From Myxosarcina sp. GA_180221_E-2-1-MAG-40_15 (GTDB lineage: Bacteria > Cyanobacteriota > Cyanobacteriia > Cyanobacteriales > Xenococcaceae), in assembly GCA_020692205.1 (NCBI GenBank), contig JAIMKV010000003.1:79385-143384 (forward strand): a DNA stretch of 64,000 bases, in the 5' to 3' direction. This document shows positions 36,387 to 45,178 of the stretch, in pieces. The notes under the pieces are model-generated. The model saw only the letters and a program-made list of their open reading frames with translations. It had not been told where the DNA came from and ran no database searches. Each line of letters opens with the position of its first letter. Positions within the stretch are counted from its first letter, which is position 1. Made by a program: the position numbers and the translations under genes.

Positions 36387-37634
36387 TTATTTCAATATTA
36401 TTAATTCTAAATAATCGGCGATCGCCTTGGCAATTTCTGGTTTCCCTACTGCTTTTTGGGGTGATTGTTCTTTGGTTACCAAATAGGCTACCTGCGCCCC
36501 TGTTGCTTGATGTTCTTCGCCTCGGTTGGCTACTACCATTTGATAACCCTGCTGTAGTCTAGTTTGAGCAATATCGATTAATTCTTCATGAGAGATATTT
36601 TCTTGATACTTAAAAGTAATCATCTTTAAGCTAGGAAACTTGGCTCTAACTTCGCTAATTATCTTCTGGGTAGGTACCAAATCGATTTTAGACAATGCGC
36701 CACCGCTAGGTATCTTACCAGGAAATACTCGTGCAGGCTGATAATCTACAACCGCAGCCGAAAAAATGCCAAAGTGATACGGTTGCTGTAATTCGGTCAT
36801 TACTTCGGTTAGATATTCATCGTAGGTAGTAACAATCTTGTGAGGCAGATAGCTAGGTGGAGAATAACTGCCTTGTCCATGAATTAATTTTACCTTTGCC
36901 CCCCGTAGATACAATTCTTCAGCAATACAAGTTCCCAATCTTCCTGTAAAGCGATTAGTTAGACGACGGATATTGTCCACTGGTACAGGCGTAGGGCCTC
37001 CTGTAACTAAAATCGGGATATTTTTAAGCGAGGAGCGGCTAACAGCGCGACATACATAATAGGCGATCGCTTTTTCTTCAGGTAAATTATTTTTACCGTG
37101 GGCAACCTGGGGTGGAATAATCTTGACACCCAGACGCTTTAGCTTATGTAGAGATTCAGTCAAGATCGAGTTATGTAAACTGCCGTGCATCGTCGGGGTA
37201 ATTATAATCTGGGTTTTACCTTGCTCCATTCTGCCAATAGCTGAAGCTAAAGCAGAAGTAATTATCCCATCGGCTATGCCTAAAGCCATTTTATTAATCG
37301 TGTTATAGGTTGCAGGAGCAACAAGATAAGCAGCAAAGGGATTTTCGTCGCTCAGGTGTTCGGCATTCGCCGTTAATTTGGTAATAACAGGATTGACGCT
37401 ACTCCATTCAAGAGAATCAATGGTGGTATACCTCAAAGCCTCTGAAGAAACAAAAGCTACCACCTCTGCACCTTGACGGCGTAAAGTACGGGCAATTAAC
37501 GGAGCTTTAAGCGCGGCAATGCTTCCCGTAATTAGTAAGGCAATCCGCTTATTTTGCAGATGAGTTGACTCTAGCACGACTTGGCGATCGCCTAATTCAG
37601 ATTCAGGAGGTGGCTGAAAATCCCAATCATTCAT
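36387..37634 (-). CDS. coaBC: Divergent CoaBC (Dfp)-like phosphopantothenoylcysteine synthetase/decarboxylase
   Basis: The N-terminal flavoprotein half (ALLITGSIAALKAPLIARTL, AEHLSDENPFAAYLVAPATYNTI) corresponds to CoaC. The C-terminal half, from about residue 208 (ILVTGGPTPVPVDNIRRLTN), corresponds to CoaB. Together they make 4'-phosphopantetheine from phosphopantothenate and cysteine for CoA. Motifs deviate from the usual bacterial form: the PxMNxxMW-type segment is replaced by PTMHGSLH, and the CoaB start is GGPTPVP in place of a GGTREPID-like motif. It may be a second, specialised paralogue. It is probably in an operon with the flavoprotein downstream. Confidence 0.78.
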   Translation of the reverse strand: MNDWDFQPPPESELGDRQVVLESTHLQNKRIALLITGSIAALKAPLIARTLRRQGAEVVAFVSSEALRYTTIDSLEWSSVNPVITKLTANAEHLSDENPFAAYLVAPATYNTINKMALGIADGIITSALASAIGRMEQGKTQIIITPTMHGSLHNSILTESLHKLKRLGVKIIPPQVAHGKNNLPEEKAIAYYVCRAVSRSSLKNIPILVTGGPTPVPVDNIRRLTNRFTGRLGTCIAEELYLRGAKVKLIHGQGSYSPPSYLPHKIVTTYDEYLTEVMTELQQPYHFGIFSAAVVDYQPARVFPGKIPSGGALSKIDLVPTQKIISEVRAKFPSLKMITFKYQENISHEELIDIAQTRLQQGYQMVVANRGEEHQATGAQVAYLVTKEQSPQKAVGKPEIAKAIADYLELIILK

Positions 37635-37795
37635 TGATGTTTCAGGTAAACTTGCTTTGGCTTCAAAGTTCTGCTAAATGATAATATTCTGTAAGGGTAA
37701 GGTGAGCCATATAATACTATTGCTCTTACAAGTGTAATTAAATCATAAATCTTTGTTGATAAATTAGCCAACGTGCATTAATAATTAATGAATTA

Positions 37796-38512
37796 ATGTC
37801 TTTCAAAAGAGCTTGTTTTTACTTTTTCGCAATTGTTGTAGGTATTTCATCTTTGCTTTTATTAGTTTCATTAATTCCGAGAAGATGGGAAATTTCTGAC
37901 CAGGAAAATGATGTAACGATTTGCGTCAATCGAGTTGGTATTCATACTAATATCATTGTGCCTGTTGAGAATAATATTTATAATTGGCAACAATTTCTCA
38001 ATCTTCAAAATATTGGTAACAAACCTTCAGAAACTTATCGATATTTAGGTTTTGGTTGGGGCGATCGCGATTTTTATCCAGCAAATCCCAGCCAAATTCA
38101 AGAGATTATTCCACTTGGTATACAAGCCTTATTCTTTTCTCGCGGTGCAGTTATGCGAGTCAAAGGTTATCTAGAACTGCCACAAGAACACGATATTCAA
38201 TGCGTAGAAATTAGTAATGCAAATTATCGAAACACTGTACAGTTTATTCAAAATTCTTTTGAACTGACTCCTCAAAAACAAATAATATTATTTGTACGCA
38301 GCGATGAATTAGAGGCGAGCTATTATGAAGCACAAGGACATTATTCACTGTTGAGAAATAGCAATAATTGGACTGCCGAAGGATTAAGAACAGCGAACCT
38401 TAATACACCACTTTGGGCGGGAATTCCGCAAGCAGTCATGTTTCATTTGACTGCTCACCGCCGTGGTGAACGGTCGGTGATTCAAATTAAAGATTTAATC
38501 TTCCTGTGGTAA
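37796..38512 (+). CDS. DUF2459/TIGR02117-family protein (238 aa)
   Basis: An N-terminal transmembrane anchor or signal (residues 5-27) is followed by an exported domain. That domain has VGIHTNIIVPV, YLGFGWGDRDFY and HYSLLRNSNNWTAEGLRTA, hallmarks of DUF2459, a family first noted beside urease genes in other bacteria. The HxN and GWGD motifs suggest an enzymatic, possibly papain-like hydrolase fold, but function is unknown. No urease genes are in the window. Confidence 0.82.
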   Translation: MSFKRACFYFFAIVVGISSLLLLVSLIPRRWEISDQENDVTICVNRVGIHTNIIVPVENNIYNWQQFLNLQNIGNKPSETYRYLGFGWGDRDFYPANPSQIQEIIPLGIQALFFSRGAVMRVKGYLELPQEHDIQCVEISNANYRNTVQFIQNSFELTPQKQIILFVRSDELEASYYEAQGHYSLLRNSNNWTAEGLRTANLNTPLWAGIPQAVMFHLTAHRRGERSVIQIKDLIFLW

Positions 38513-38592
38513 ATAGCTGATATCCTCCTGTAAAACTAGCCAGAGAACCAACAAACTGCCACAGGCTAGTCGGCTGCAAGATGGCTCGGCTG

Positions 38593-38832
38593 CTAACAAA
38601 AACTGCCACAATGCCAAAGTGCGATCGCTATACCAGCTAAACTCTTATTATTTCCTGGCAACACAAAAAACATTAATACTCCTGCGGTGAGCAATAAAAC
38701 AGATACATCCGCAGCAACTCCTCGCCACCAATAAGGAGAAATATTGTTAGTAAAATAGATGTTCTTTCCTAAAAAATAAACTCCCAATAACAATAGTCCC
38801 AATCCCAGTAACCTAGCAAATAATCTCATCAC
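38593..38832 (-). CDS. Small membrane protein (79 aa)
   Basis: Three hydrophobic segments (about residues 5-21, 41-58, 62-73) with a polar loop FTNNISPYWWRG. Codon use is consistent with coding. It looks like a conserved cyanobacterial hypothetical protein, but I cannot assign a family. It is divergent from the 88-aa gene at 39019. Confidence 0.6.
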   Translation of the reverse strand: MMRLFARLLGLGLLLLGVYFLGKNIYFTNNISPYWWRGVAADVSVLLLTAGVLMFFVLPGNNKSLAGIAIALWHCGSFC

Positions 38833-38920
38833 AATTTTAATTAAAGTTCAGTCTTATCTTGCCCACTTCCTGGTGACAAATTTCTGCCCGTAAAAATAAC
38901 TATTTGTTTAACCTTTATCT

Positions 38921-38971
38921 AGCCAGAAAACAACTTTTGTAATATAAATTTATTTTTTCTGGCTTTTTTTT
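38921..38971 (+). terminator. Intrinsic terminator/attenuator-like hairpin in a divergent promoter region
   Basis: AGCCAGAAAA (38921-38930) pairs perfectly with TTTTCTGGCT (38955-38964), followed by a run of Ts to 38971. It is a classic intrinsic terminator on the plus strand, yet it lies 48 bases before a plus-strand gene and after a minus-strand gene start. It may therefore end a small RNA or attenuate the downstream gene. Confidence 0.65.
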
Positions 38972-39018
38972 GGCAAAAATTAGGTTAAATTTAGAGTTGT
39001 CTTTTTAGGGATCGCTCT

Positions 39019-39285
39019 GTGAATTCTAACCCGTCTACACGCGCTAACAATTCAGCTAAAACCAAAGAGCCTAATATGATATTTTTCGATCCAAGCTTGA
39101 TTAAAGCAGCGAGAAATATCTATCGCAACTACTGCAATCTTAATCTTGTTACAGATAATCAACCGATGGGAATTGTAATTAATCGAGATAGTCATCGCGG
39201 GCAATTAGCCTTTAACCCTAAGCCGATACTTTTGCCGAGAGAGTGTTTTATTCCTCTGAAGCAGATAGAAGCTGAAGCATATTAA
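39019..39285 (+). CDS. Conserved small hypothetical protein (88 aa), GTG start
   Basis: A GTG start follows TTTTTAGGGATCGCTCT. The N-terminal 20 residues are polar and low in complexity. The core MIFFDPSLIKAARNIYRNYCNLNL and GIVINRDSHRGQLAFNPKP look like a compact alpha/beta domain. I do not recognise a family. It lies 52 bases upstream of the prepilin peptidase gene on the same strand, so co-transcription is likely. Confidence 0.6.
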   Translation: MNSNPSTRANNSAKTKEPNMIFFDPSLIKAARNIYRNYCNLNLVTDNQPMGIVINRDSHRGQLAFNPKPILLPRECFIPLKQIEAEAY

Positions 39286-39337
39286 ACTCAAGACTTTTCT
39301 CTATTTTTAACTGTTTATTTAAACTAAACTCTAAATT

Positions 39338-40153
39338 ATGGAAACGCTGATTGCAGCGATTGGATTTACTACGGCTTTTACTTTTGGTGCTTGTATTGGT
39401 AGTTTCCTCAACGTAGTTGTATATCGTATTCCCGCAGGGATATCTTTAGTTCATCCCCCATCTCGTTGTCCCCACTGTAAGCACTCTTTAGGTATTACCG
39501 AAAATGTTCCTGTGTTTGGCTGGCTATGGCTTAGGGGATGTTGTCGCTGGTGTAAAGCCAAAATTTCGAGTCGTTACCCAATCATTGAAGCAATTACCGG
39601 GTTAGTCTTTATGCTAGTTTTCTGGCGTTTTGGCTATAGCATTGAAACTGTCGGCTACTGTGCTTTTTTGTCCTGGCTGTTATCTTTATCTTTAATTGAT
39701 TTAGACACAATGACTTTACCTTCATCTCTAACTAAGTCGGGATTGGTATTAGGGTTAGTATTTCAGGGTGTTATCGGTTGGCAAGAAGCTCAGGGACAAG
39801 GAATAGCTAATCGGTTAATGTTTGGTATTGGCGGGGCAGTATCAGGAATTTGGTTGCTAGAAATTATTGCCTTGGTGGGTTTGATGATGCTGGGACAACA
39901 GGCGATGGGAGATGCGGATGGTAAGCTGATGGCAACTATCGGCGCCTGGATTGGCTGGAAATATGTTTTATTATCTAGCTTTATTGCCTGTGGGGTTGGC
40001 TCAATTATTGGCGGTGGCGCGATCGCGCTTAGGCTGATTGGTAAAAAACAACCGATGCCTTTTGGCCCATTTCTGGCTTTGGGTGGTGTATTGAGTCTAT
40101 TTTTTGGCGAGGCAATGATCGATGCTTATCTGAATTACTTTTTTAACTTTTAG
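39338..40153 (+). CDS. pilD: Prepilin peptidase / N-methyltransferase (type IV pili)
   Basis: This is an A24-family membrane protease of 271 aa with about eight hydrophobic helices. Present are the N-terminal GSFLNVVVYR, the zinc tetrad C44-x2-C47...C69-x2-C72 of the methylase loop (CPHC...CRWC) and the two active-site aspartate regions SLIDLDTMTLP and MGDADGKL. It cleaves the leader of type IV prepilins and methylates the new N-terminus at the inner membrane, allowing gliding motility and DNA uptake. No other pil genes are in the window. Confidence 0.95.
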   Translation: METLIAAIGFTTAFTFGACIGSFLNVVVYRIPAGISLVHPPSRCPHCKHSLGITENVPVFGWLWLRGCCRWCKAKISSRYPIIEAITGLVFMLVFWRFGYSIETVGYCAFLSWLLSLSLIDLDTMTLPSSLTKSGLVLGLVFQGVIGWQEAQGQGIANRLMFGIGGAVSGIWLLEIIALVGLMMLGQQAMGDADGKLMATIGAWIGWKYVLLSSFIACGVGSIIGGGAIALRLIGKKQPMPFGPFLALGGVLSLFFGEAMIDAYLNYFFNF

Positions 40154-40287
40154 CTATCCTCAGACAAAACCAACTTCTCTACCTGTTTAAGATTGGTTTA
40201 ATCAAAAGTACGCTCTATAATAATTAAAGTTAATCTGAGCTAAAAAGCTGACATACATAGGTTTTTGCCTCGATTATTGCTTAATCT

Positions 40288-41760
40288 GTGCCACCGTTAC
40301 TTCAATTTTTGACGCTCTTGTTGGATTCAAATTATTCTCTCTGCTATCAAAAGCTACTGAACCGTATTTCTGACCCAGCTTGGTTGATGGATCGCTCAGG
40401 TCAAATACATCTGGTCAATACTGCTTGGGAAAACTATACAGGGCGATCGCTGTTAACCGCCGAACCAAGTTTTCTCTGGGATCTGATTCCATCAGAAGTC
40501 CAAACCAAGGCACTGTGGCATAATTGTTCGGCTCAAACATGGCAAAGCCAGTTACACCTAAAAGATGCTTGGGATAACTACAATTTATTTAACCTAGAGC
40601 TAGAACTATTAACTACACAAGAGCATGCTTCACTCTGGATTGGTACTGCATCGAGCGTTCCCAAAGCGATCGCCGAACCCACTCTAAGCGATTATCAACA
40701 AAAAGAAATCAAGCTACAGCGCAATGTAGAATTTGTGCGTCGCATTATCGAAAGTAGTCCAGACTGTATTAAAGTACTGGATCGTCAAGGTCGCTTGCTC
40801 TACATGAATCATGGAGGACAAGATATCATGGAGATTGATGACTTTACTCAGGTACACTACTCACTCTGGCTGAGTTTTTGGCAAGATAGCGATCGCCTGT
40901 TAGCCGAGAAAGCTTTTACCACAGCTAAAGCAGGTAAGATCACTAAGTTTGATGGCTATTGTGCCACGGCAAAGGGAACTCCCAGATGGTGGGAGGTGGT
41001 TGTAACACCAATGCTCGATGAAAATGATCAAATACAGGAAATTCTCTGTGTTTCACGGGATATTACAGGCAGGAAAATCGCCGAAAAAGCTTTACAAAAG
41101 CGTAATCAAGAATTAGACCGTTTTACCTACATTGTTTCTCACGACCTTAAAGCACCGCTACGGGGAATTGCCAATTTAGCGCAGTGGATTAGTGAAGATC
41201 TTGGCGATCTAGTTGCCGATGAGACTAAAGAATACCTAGATCTTCTCGGTCAGCGGGTCAAAAGAATGGATGCTTTGATTGACGGCTTGCTCAAATTATC
41301 GCGGATCGGACGACAAGAGTTGCCTGTAGAATCTGTGGACATGACGCAGTTATTACAAGAAGTAATAGATTCCTTGTCGCCTCCAGCTAGCTTCAAAATT
41401 ACTAGCGTTGCACTGCCAGTTTTAGCTACTAAACGTCTATTGTTAAATCAAGTATTGTCTAACTTGATTAGTAATGCCATTAAACATCACGACCGCGATA
41501 CGGGGCAAATTGAAGTGACAGCGCGGGATTATGATACACATTATCAATTGGCGATCGCCGATGATGGGCCAGGAATTCCGCCGACAGAACGAGAACGTAT
41601 TTTTGAAATTTTCCAAACCTTAGAAAGTAGTTCTTCAACTACCAACACAGGTATTGGCTTGGCACTGGTCAAAAAAATTATTCATGAAGAAGGAGGACAA
41701 CTCTGGCTGCAAGAAAATTCTCCTCGAGGATGTAAGTTTTGTTTTACCTGGGCTAAATAG
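40288..41760 (+). CDS. PAS-domain sensor histidine kinase (490 aa)
   Basis: Two PAS domains (about 20-130 and 145-265, the second ending in the PAC-like VSRDITGRKIAEKAL) are followed by HisKA with phospho-acceptor His285 in SHDLKAPLRG. A HATPase domain follows, with N-box NLISNAIKHH, G1 DDGPGIPP and G2 GIGLALVKKII. There is no membrane segment, so it is a soluble sensor resembling the output module of cyanobacterial phytochrome-type kinases. The GTG at 40288 is the likely start. No response regulator lies beside it, so it is an orphan kinase. Confidence 0.93.
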   Translation: MPPLLQFLTLLLDSNYSLCYQKLLNRISDPAWLMDRSGQIHLVNTAWENYTGRSLLTAEPSFLWDLIPSEVQTKALWHNCSAQTWQSQLHLKDAWDNYNLFNLELELLTTQEHASLWIGTASSVPKAIAEPTLSDYQQKEIKLQRNVEFVRRIIESSPDCIKVLDRQGRLLYMNHGGQDIMEIDDFTQVHYSLWLSFWQDSDRLLAEKAFTTAKAGKITKFDGYCATAKGTPRWWEVVVTPMLDENDQIQEILCVSRDITGRKIAEKALQKRNQELDRFTYIVSHDLKAPLRGIANLAQWISEDLGDLVADETKEYLDLLGQRVKRMDALIDGLLKLSRIGRQELPVESVDMTQLLQEVIDSLSPPASFKITSVALPVLATKRLLLNQVLSNLISNAIKHHDRDTGQIEVTARDYDTHYQLAIADDGPGIPPTERERIFEIFQTLESSSSTTNTGIGLALVKKIIHEEGGQLWLQENSPRGCKFCFTWAK

Positions 41761-41845
41761 CAACAACAAATTGTTCTGGCAGTTGCCTAGATAACCTGAG
41801 TTCGGGTTAAGACAATTGATCGGTTAAAGTAGCTATTAGCTTTTA

Positions 41846-41890
41846 GGCGGCGGCTTTTGGGTAAGAAGATTCTTACCCAAAACGCGCCTT
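41846..41890 (+). repeat. GGGTAAGAA palindromic dispersed repeat, copy 1
   Basis: GGCGGCGGCTTTT is followed by a 13-bp perfect inverted repeat TTTTGGGTAAGAA-GA-TTCTTACCCAAAA (written here in two halves) and then CGCGCCTT. The same element, with a 24-base insertion in the left part, is at 50002-50069. Confidence 0.8.
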
Positions 41891-41961
41891 CTTGTAATCA
41901 AAGTGAACGTTACTCCGCCTGTGCCTCCAGGGTTATTAAAGATCAAAATAATTGCCTAAGA

Positions 41962-42024
41962 AGCTCACAGCTAAAAGCTACAGCTAGTATTATCATGCAC
42001 GTCACTACTAAAATCAGCAACGCC
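41962..42024 (-). repeat. Half-copy of the 147-bp MITE-like element
   Basis: Read on the minus strand from the perfect terminal sequence GGCGTTGCTGA (complement of 42014-42024), 63 bases align without gaps to 56924-56986 with about 13 mismatches. The opposite end was not found, so it is a degenerate or truncated copy. Confidence 0.7.
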
Positions 42025-42350
42025 ATATTTTTCAATTCATTCCCGTCACATTTTAATCACATTAAGATTTTAAGCTTAAAGATATTAATGACCTATAGAT
42101 TGATCTAATTCAAAAGTAAAGATAGATCACTGTTCTCAAGCTAGTTAATTTGGCACAATAATTGGTAAAAATCATGATAGTAAGCGTGGGTAAATTATGC
42201 TGTTCATCATGCTGCTGACTCTGTTTTCCTAGTTGAAAATAGACAGATCAACAATTTAATAGTCAGTCTGTTGAATCGCTTTTAAGCTTTTTATCATAAT
42301 TCATAATATCGTTGACAAGTTTAATCTGAAGATCGTTGGAGATCAGTTAA

Positions 42351-45146
42351 ATGACAGCAAGGGAAAAAATCGAGTCTGAACAATGGCATAGTTACTCCGT
42401 CCAGGAGCTTAATCGCTATTTAGAAATTAATTTAGCAACGGGGTTAACTTCAACTGAAGTCAGACAAAGACAAGAGCGTTATGGTGTTAACGAACTTAAA
42501 AGCAAACCCCAAAAAAATCCGATTATTAGATTTCTCGAACAATTTAACCAGCCTTTGCTATATATTCTGCTGATTGCGGGTACAGTTAAAGCTTTTTTGG
42601 GGGAATGGGTTAATGCCTGGGTAATTTGGGCTGTAACCTTAATTAATGCCATTATTGGTTTTGTACAAGAAGCCAAAGCCGAAAATGCGATCGCGGCTTT
42701 AGCTTCTGCGGTTCAAACTGAAACTACAATCCGTCGTAACGGAAAAAAGATGCGGATTGATTCAACCGAATTAGTTCCTGGAGATCTGGTTTTGCTGACT
42801 TCTGGGGATAAAGTCCCAGCAGATTTACGTTTGATTGAGGCTAAAAGTTTACAGATTAACGAATCAGCATTAACTGGAGAATCGGTTGCCGTTGAGAAGA
42901 ATACTCAGTCCCTTGAATCGGATACGTCTTTGGCAGAACGTAGCAATATGGCGTACGCAGGGAGTTTTGTAACTTTCGGACAGGGAATGGGGGTTGTTGT
43001 TGCTATTGGCCAAGCTACAGAAACAGGACGAATTTCTCAGCTAATGGAACAGCAAACTAATCTTGCTACTCCCTTGACTCGCAAGTTTGACAAATTTAGT
43101 CGTACTTTGCTTTACGCCATTTTAGGCGTAGCTGCCTTTACCTTCGTTGTCGGTTTAGGCTATGGTAACTCGTGGGTTACCATGTTTGAGGCTGCGGTTG
43201 CTCTTACCGTCAGCGCCATTCCTGAAGGTCTACCGGCTGTGGTTACGGTAACGTTGGCTATTGGGGTTTCTCGCATGGCGCGCCGTCATGCAATTATTCG
43301 CAAACTACCTGCTGTAGAAACTCTGGGTAGTGCGACAGTCATTTGTTCGGATAAGACTGGGACGTTGACTGAAAATCAAATGACAGTCCAGGCTATCTAT
43401 GCGGGAGGGGAGAAATATAGCGTTAGTGGAACGGGTTATGCTCCTGAAGGGGAAATTGTCGTTGCCAAAACGGCAGAATCTTCAACTCAAGGCTCTGGTT
43501 TGAGTAACAAACATCTTAAAGATAAAGTTGTTCTCCTCGAATGTCTGAGAGCTGGATTACTATGTAGCGACTCCCATATAGAAGTAAAGCAAGGAGAATG
43601 GGTGGTGTTGGGCGATCCGACAGAAGGAGCATTAATTGCGGCGGCTAATAAAGTGGGCTTTACTCAAGCAGATTTAGCCGAGGCAATGCCCAGACTCGAT
43701 GTAATTCCTTTTGAGTCGGAGTATCAATACATGGCGACTTTACATGAAATTCGAGATGTAAAATCTCATACCCTTGCCGAGTCAGTAAATCATAGCGATT
43801 CTTTATCAAGAACAATTTACGTTAAAGGTTCGATTGAGGCAGTTCTCTCTCGCTGTGATCAGATATTAGACGTTGCTGGAAATCTTCAACCCATATCCCA
43901 AGAGAGCATTGTTGCAGAAGCCGAGCGCATGGCAGCCGAAGGCTTGCGAGTCCTAGCCTTCGCCCAAAAACCCGTACCCAAAACCCAAGATTCACTTCAG
44001 CATGAGGATATTGAAACAGAGCTAGTATTTTTAGGACTACAGGGAGCGATTGACCCACCCCGAAAAGAAGCGATTCAAGCTATACGAGCCTGTCAATCGG
44101 CAGGAATTGAGGTCAAAATGATTACAGGCGATCATGCCGTAACGGCTAGCGCGATCGCTTCTACCATGGGATTGCAGCACCAGGGAGACGTGTTGGCATT
44201 TACGGGGCAAGAACTTGCTCAAATGAACCAGCAAGAACTAACTAATGCTGTAACTGATGGAGTTGTTTTTGCTCGCGTCGCTCCCGAACAGAAACTGCGC
44301 TTAGTTGAAGCCCTGCAAGCTACAGGAAAAGTAGTGGCAATGACAGGGGATGGAGTCAATGATGCTCCTGCTCTCAAGCAGGCAGAAATTGGTATTGCTA
44401 TGGGTAAGGCGGGTACAGAGGTTGCCAAAGAAGCAGCCGACATGATTCTCACCGATGATAATTTTGCCTCAATTGAAGCCGCTGTCGAAGAAGGACGAAC
44501 TGTTTATCAAAATTTACTTAAGGCGATCGCCTTTATTTTACCCGTCAACGGTGGTGAATCGATGACCATTGTGATTAGTGTCTTACTGGCAAGAGCTTTG
44601 CCGATTTTATCCTTACAAGTTCTCTGGCTCAACATGATTAATTCTATTGCCATGACTGTTCCCTTAGCCTTTGAGCCAAGATCAGCCAGGACAATGGAAC
44701 ATCCTCCTCGCCCTGCCAACGAACCCTTAATTAATCGCCGATTGTTAATGCGTATCTTGGTTATTTCTCTGTTTAATTGGCTCTTAATTTTTGGCGTGTT
44801 TGAATGGATTGAGACTACGACAGGCAATATCGACTTAGCTCGGACAATGGCAATTCAAGCTTTAGTCGCAGGCAGAATTTTCTATCTTTTGAGTATTAGT
44901 CAATTAGGATTGGCTCTAGGTTCAGCACTTCGAGGCAGGATAGAAAAAATTACTGATACTCCCGCTATTGTTCTCGGTATCGTCGGCACGATAATTTTGC
45001 AGGTCATTTTCAGTCAATGGAGTTTGATGAATAGTTGGTTTTCGACTGCTCCACTCGACTTAAATCAATGGCTAATTTGCTTTTTGCTTGGTTTGCCCAT
45101 AATCCCGATCGCAATATTAGTTAATCGTTTCGACCCTCTTGATTAG
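42351..45146 (+). CDS. P-type (P2-like) cation-transporting ATPase (931 aa)
   Basis: An N-terminal cation-ATPase domain (LNRYLEINLATGLTSTEV) is followed by TGES actuator (LTGESVAVEKN), TM4 PEGLPAVVTVTLAIGV and phosphorylation site Asp334 in CSDKTGTLTENQ. Hinge motif TGDGVNDAPAL and a C-terminal six-helix cation ATPase domain complete it. The layout is that of Ca2+/Na+ P2 pumps such as PacL. However, TM6 reads WLNMINSIAMTVPLAFEP and lacks the NxxTDxxP of SERCA-type calcium pumps, so the ion is uncertain. It ends 32 bases from the convergent epimerase gene. Confidence 0.9.
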   Translation: MTAREKIESEQWHSYSVQELNRYLEINLATGLTSTEVRQRQERYGVNELKSKPQKNPIIRFLEQFNQPLLYILLIAGTVKAFLGEWVNAWVIWAVTLINAIIGFVQEAKAENAIAALASAVQTETTIRRNGKKMRIDSTELVPGDLVLLTSGDKVPADLRLIEAKSLQINESALTGESVAVEKNTQSLESDTSLAERSNMAYAGSFVTFGQGMGVVVAIGQATETGRISQLMEQQTNLATPLTRKFDKFSRTLLYAILGVAAFTFVVGLGYGNSWVTMFEAAVALTVSAIPEGLPAVVTVTLAIGVSRMARRHAIIRKLPAVETLGSATVICSDKTGTLTENQMTVQAIYAGGEKYSVSGTGYAPEGEIVVAKTAESSTQGSGLSNKHLKDKVVLLECLRAGLLCSDSHIEVKQGEWVVLGDPTEGALIAAANKVGFTQADLAEAMPRLDVIPFESEYQYMATLHEIRDVKSHTLAESVNHSDSLSRTIYVKGSIEAVLSRCDQILDVAGNLQPISQESIVAEAERMAAEGLRVLAFAQKPVPKTQDSLQHEDIETELVFLGLQGAIDPPRKEAIQAIRACQSAGIEVKMITGDHAVTASAIASTMGLQHQGDVLAFTGQELAQMNQQELTNAVTDGVVFARVAPEQKLRLVEALQATGKVVAMTGDGVNDAPALKQAEIGIAMGKAGTEVAKEAADMILTDDNFASIEAAVEEGRTVYQNLLKAIAFILPVNGGESMTIVISVLLARALPILSLQVLWLNMINSIAMTVPLAFEPRSARTMEHPPRPANEPLINRRLLMRILVISLFNWLLIFGVFEWIETTTGNIDLARTMAIQALVAGRIFYLLSISQLGLALGSALRGRIEKITDTPAIVLGIVGTIILQVIFSQWSLMNSWFSTAPLDLNQWLICFLLGLPIIPIAILVNRFDPLD

Positions 45147-45178
45147 TCACAAGTCAGGAGTTTTAATTCTTAAGGTCT

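Larger units (their letters stand above)
41761..42350. other. Repeat-rich intergenic region, 590 bases
   Basis: No credible gene; an 83-codon frame here runs through repeats. The region contains heptamer-like AGCTATTAGC sequence (41831), the GGGTAAGAA palindromic repeat (41846-41890), a half-copy of the MITE-like element (41962-42024), and then AT-rich sequence leading to the P-type ATPase gene. Confidence 0.65.

Noticed and set aside
41857..42108. 83-codon plus-strand frame after the PAS kinase
   Set aside because: It runs through the GGGTAAGAA palindrome and the MITE half-copy, and its composition is not protein-like.
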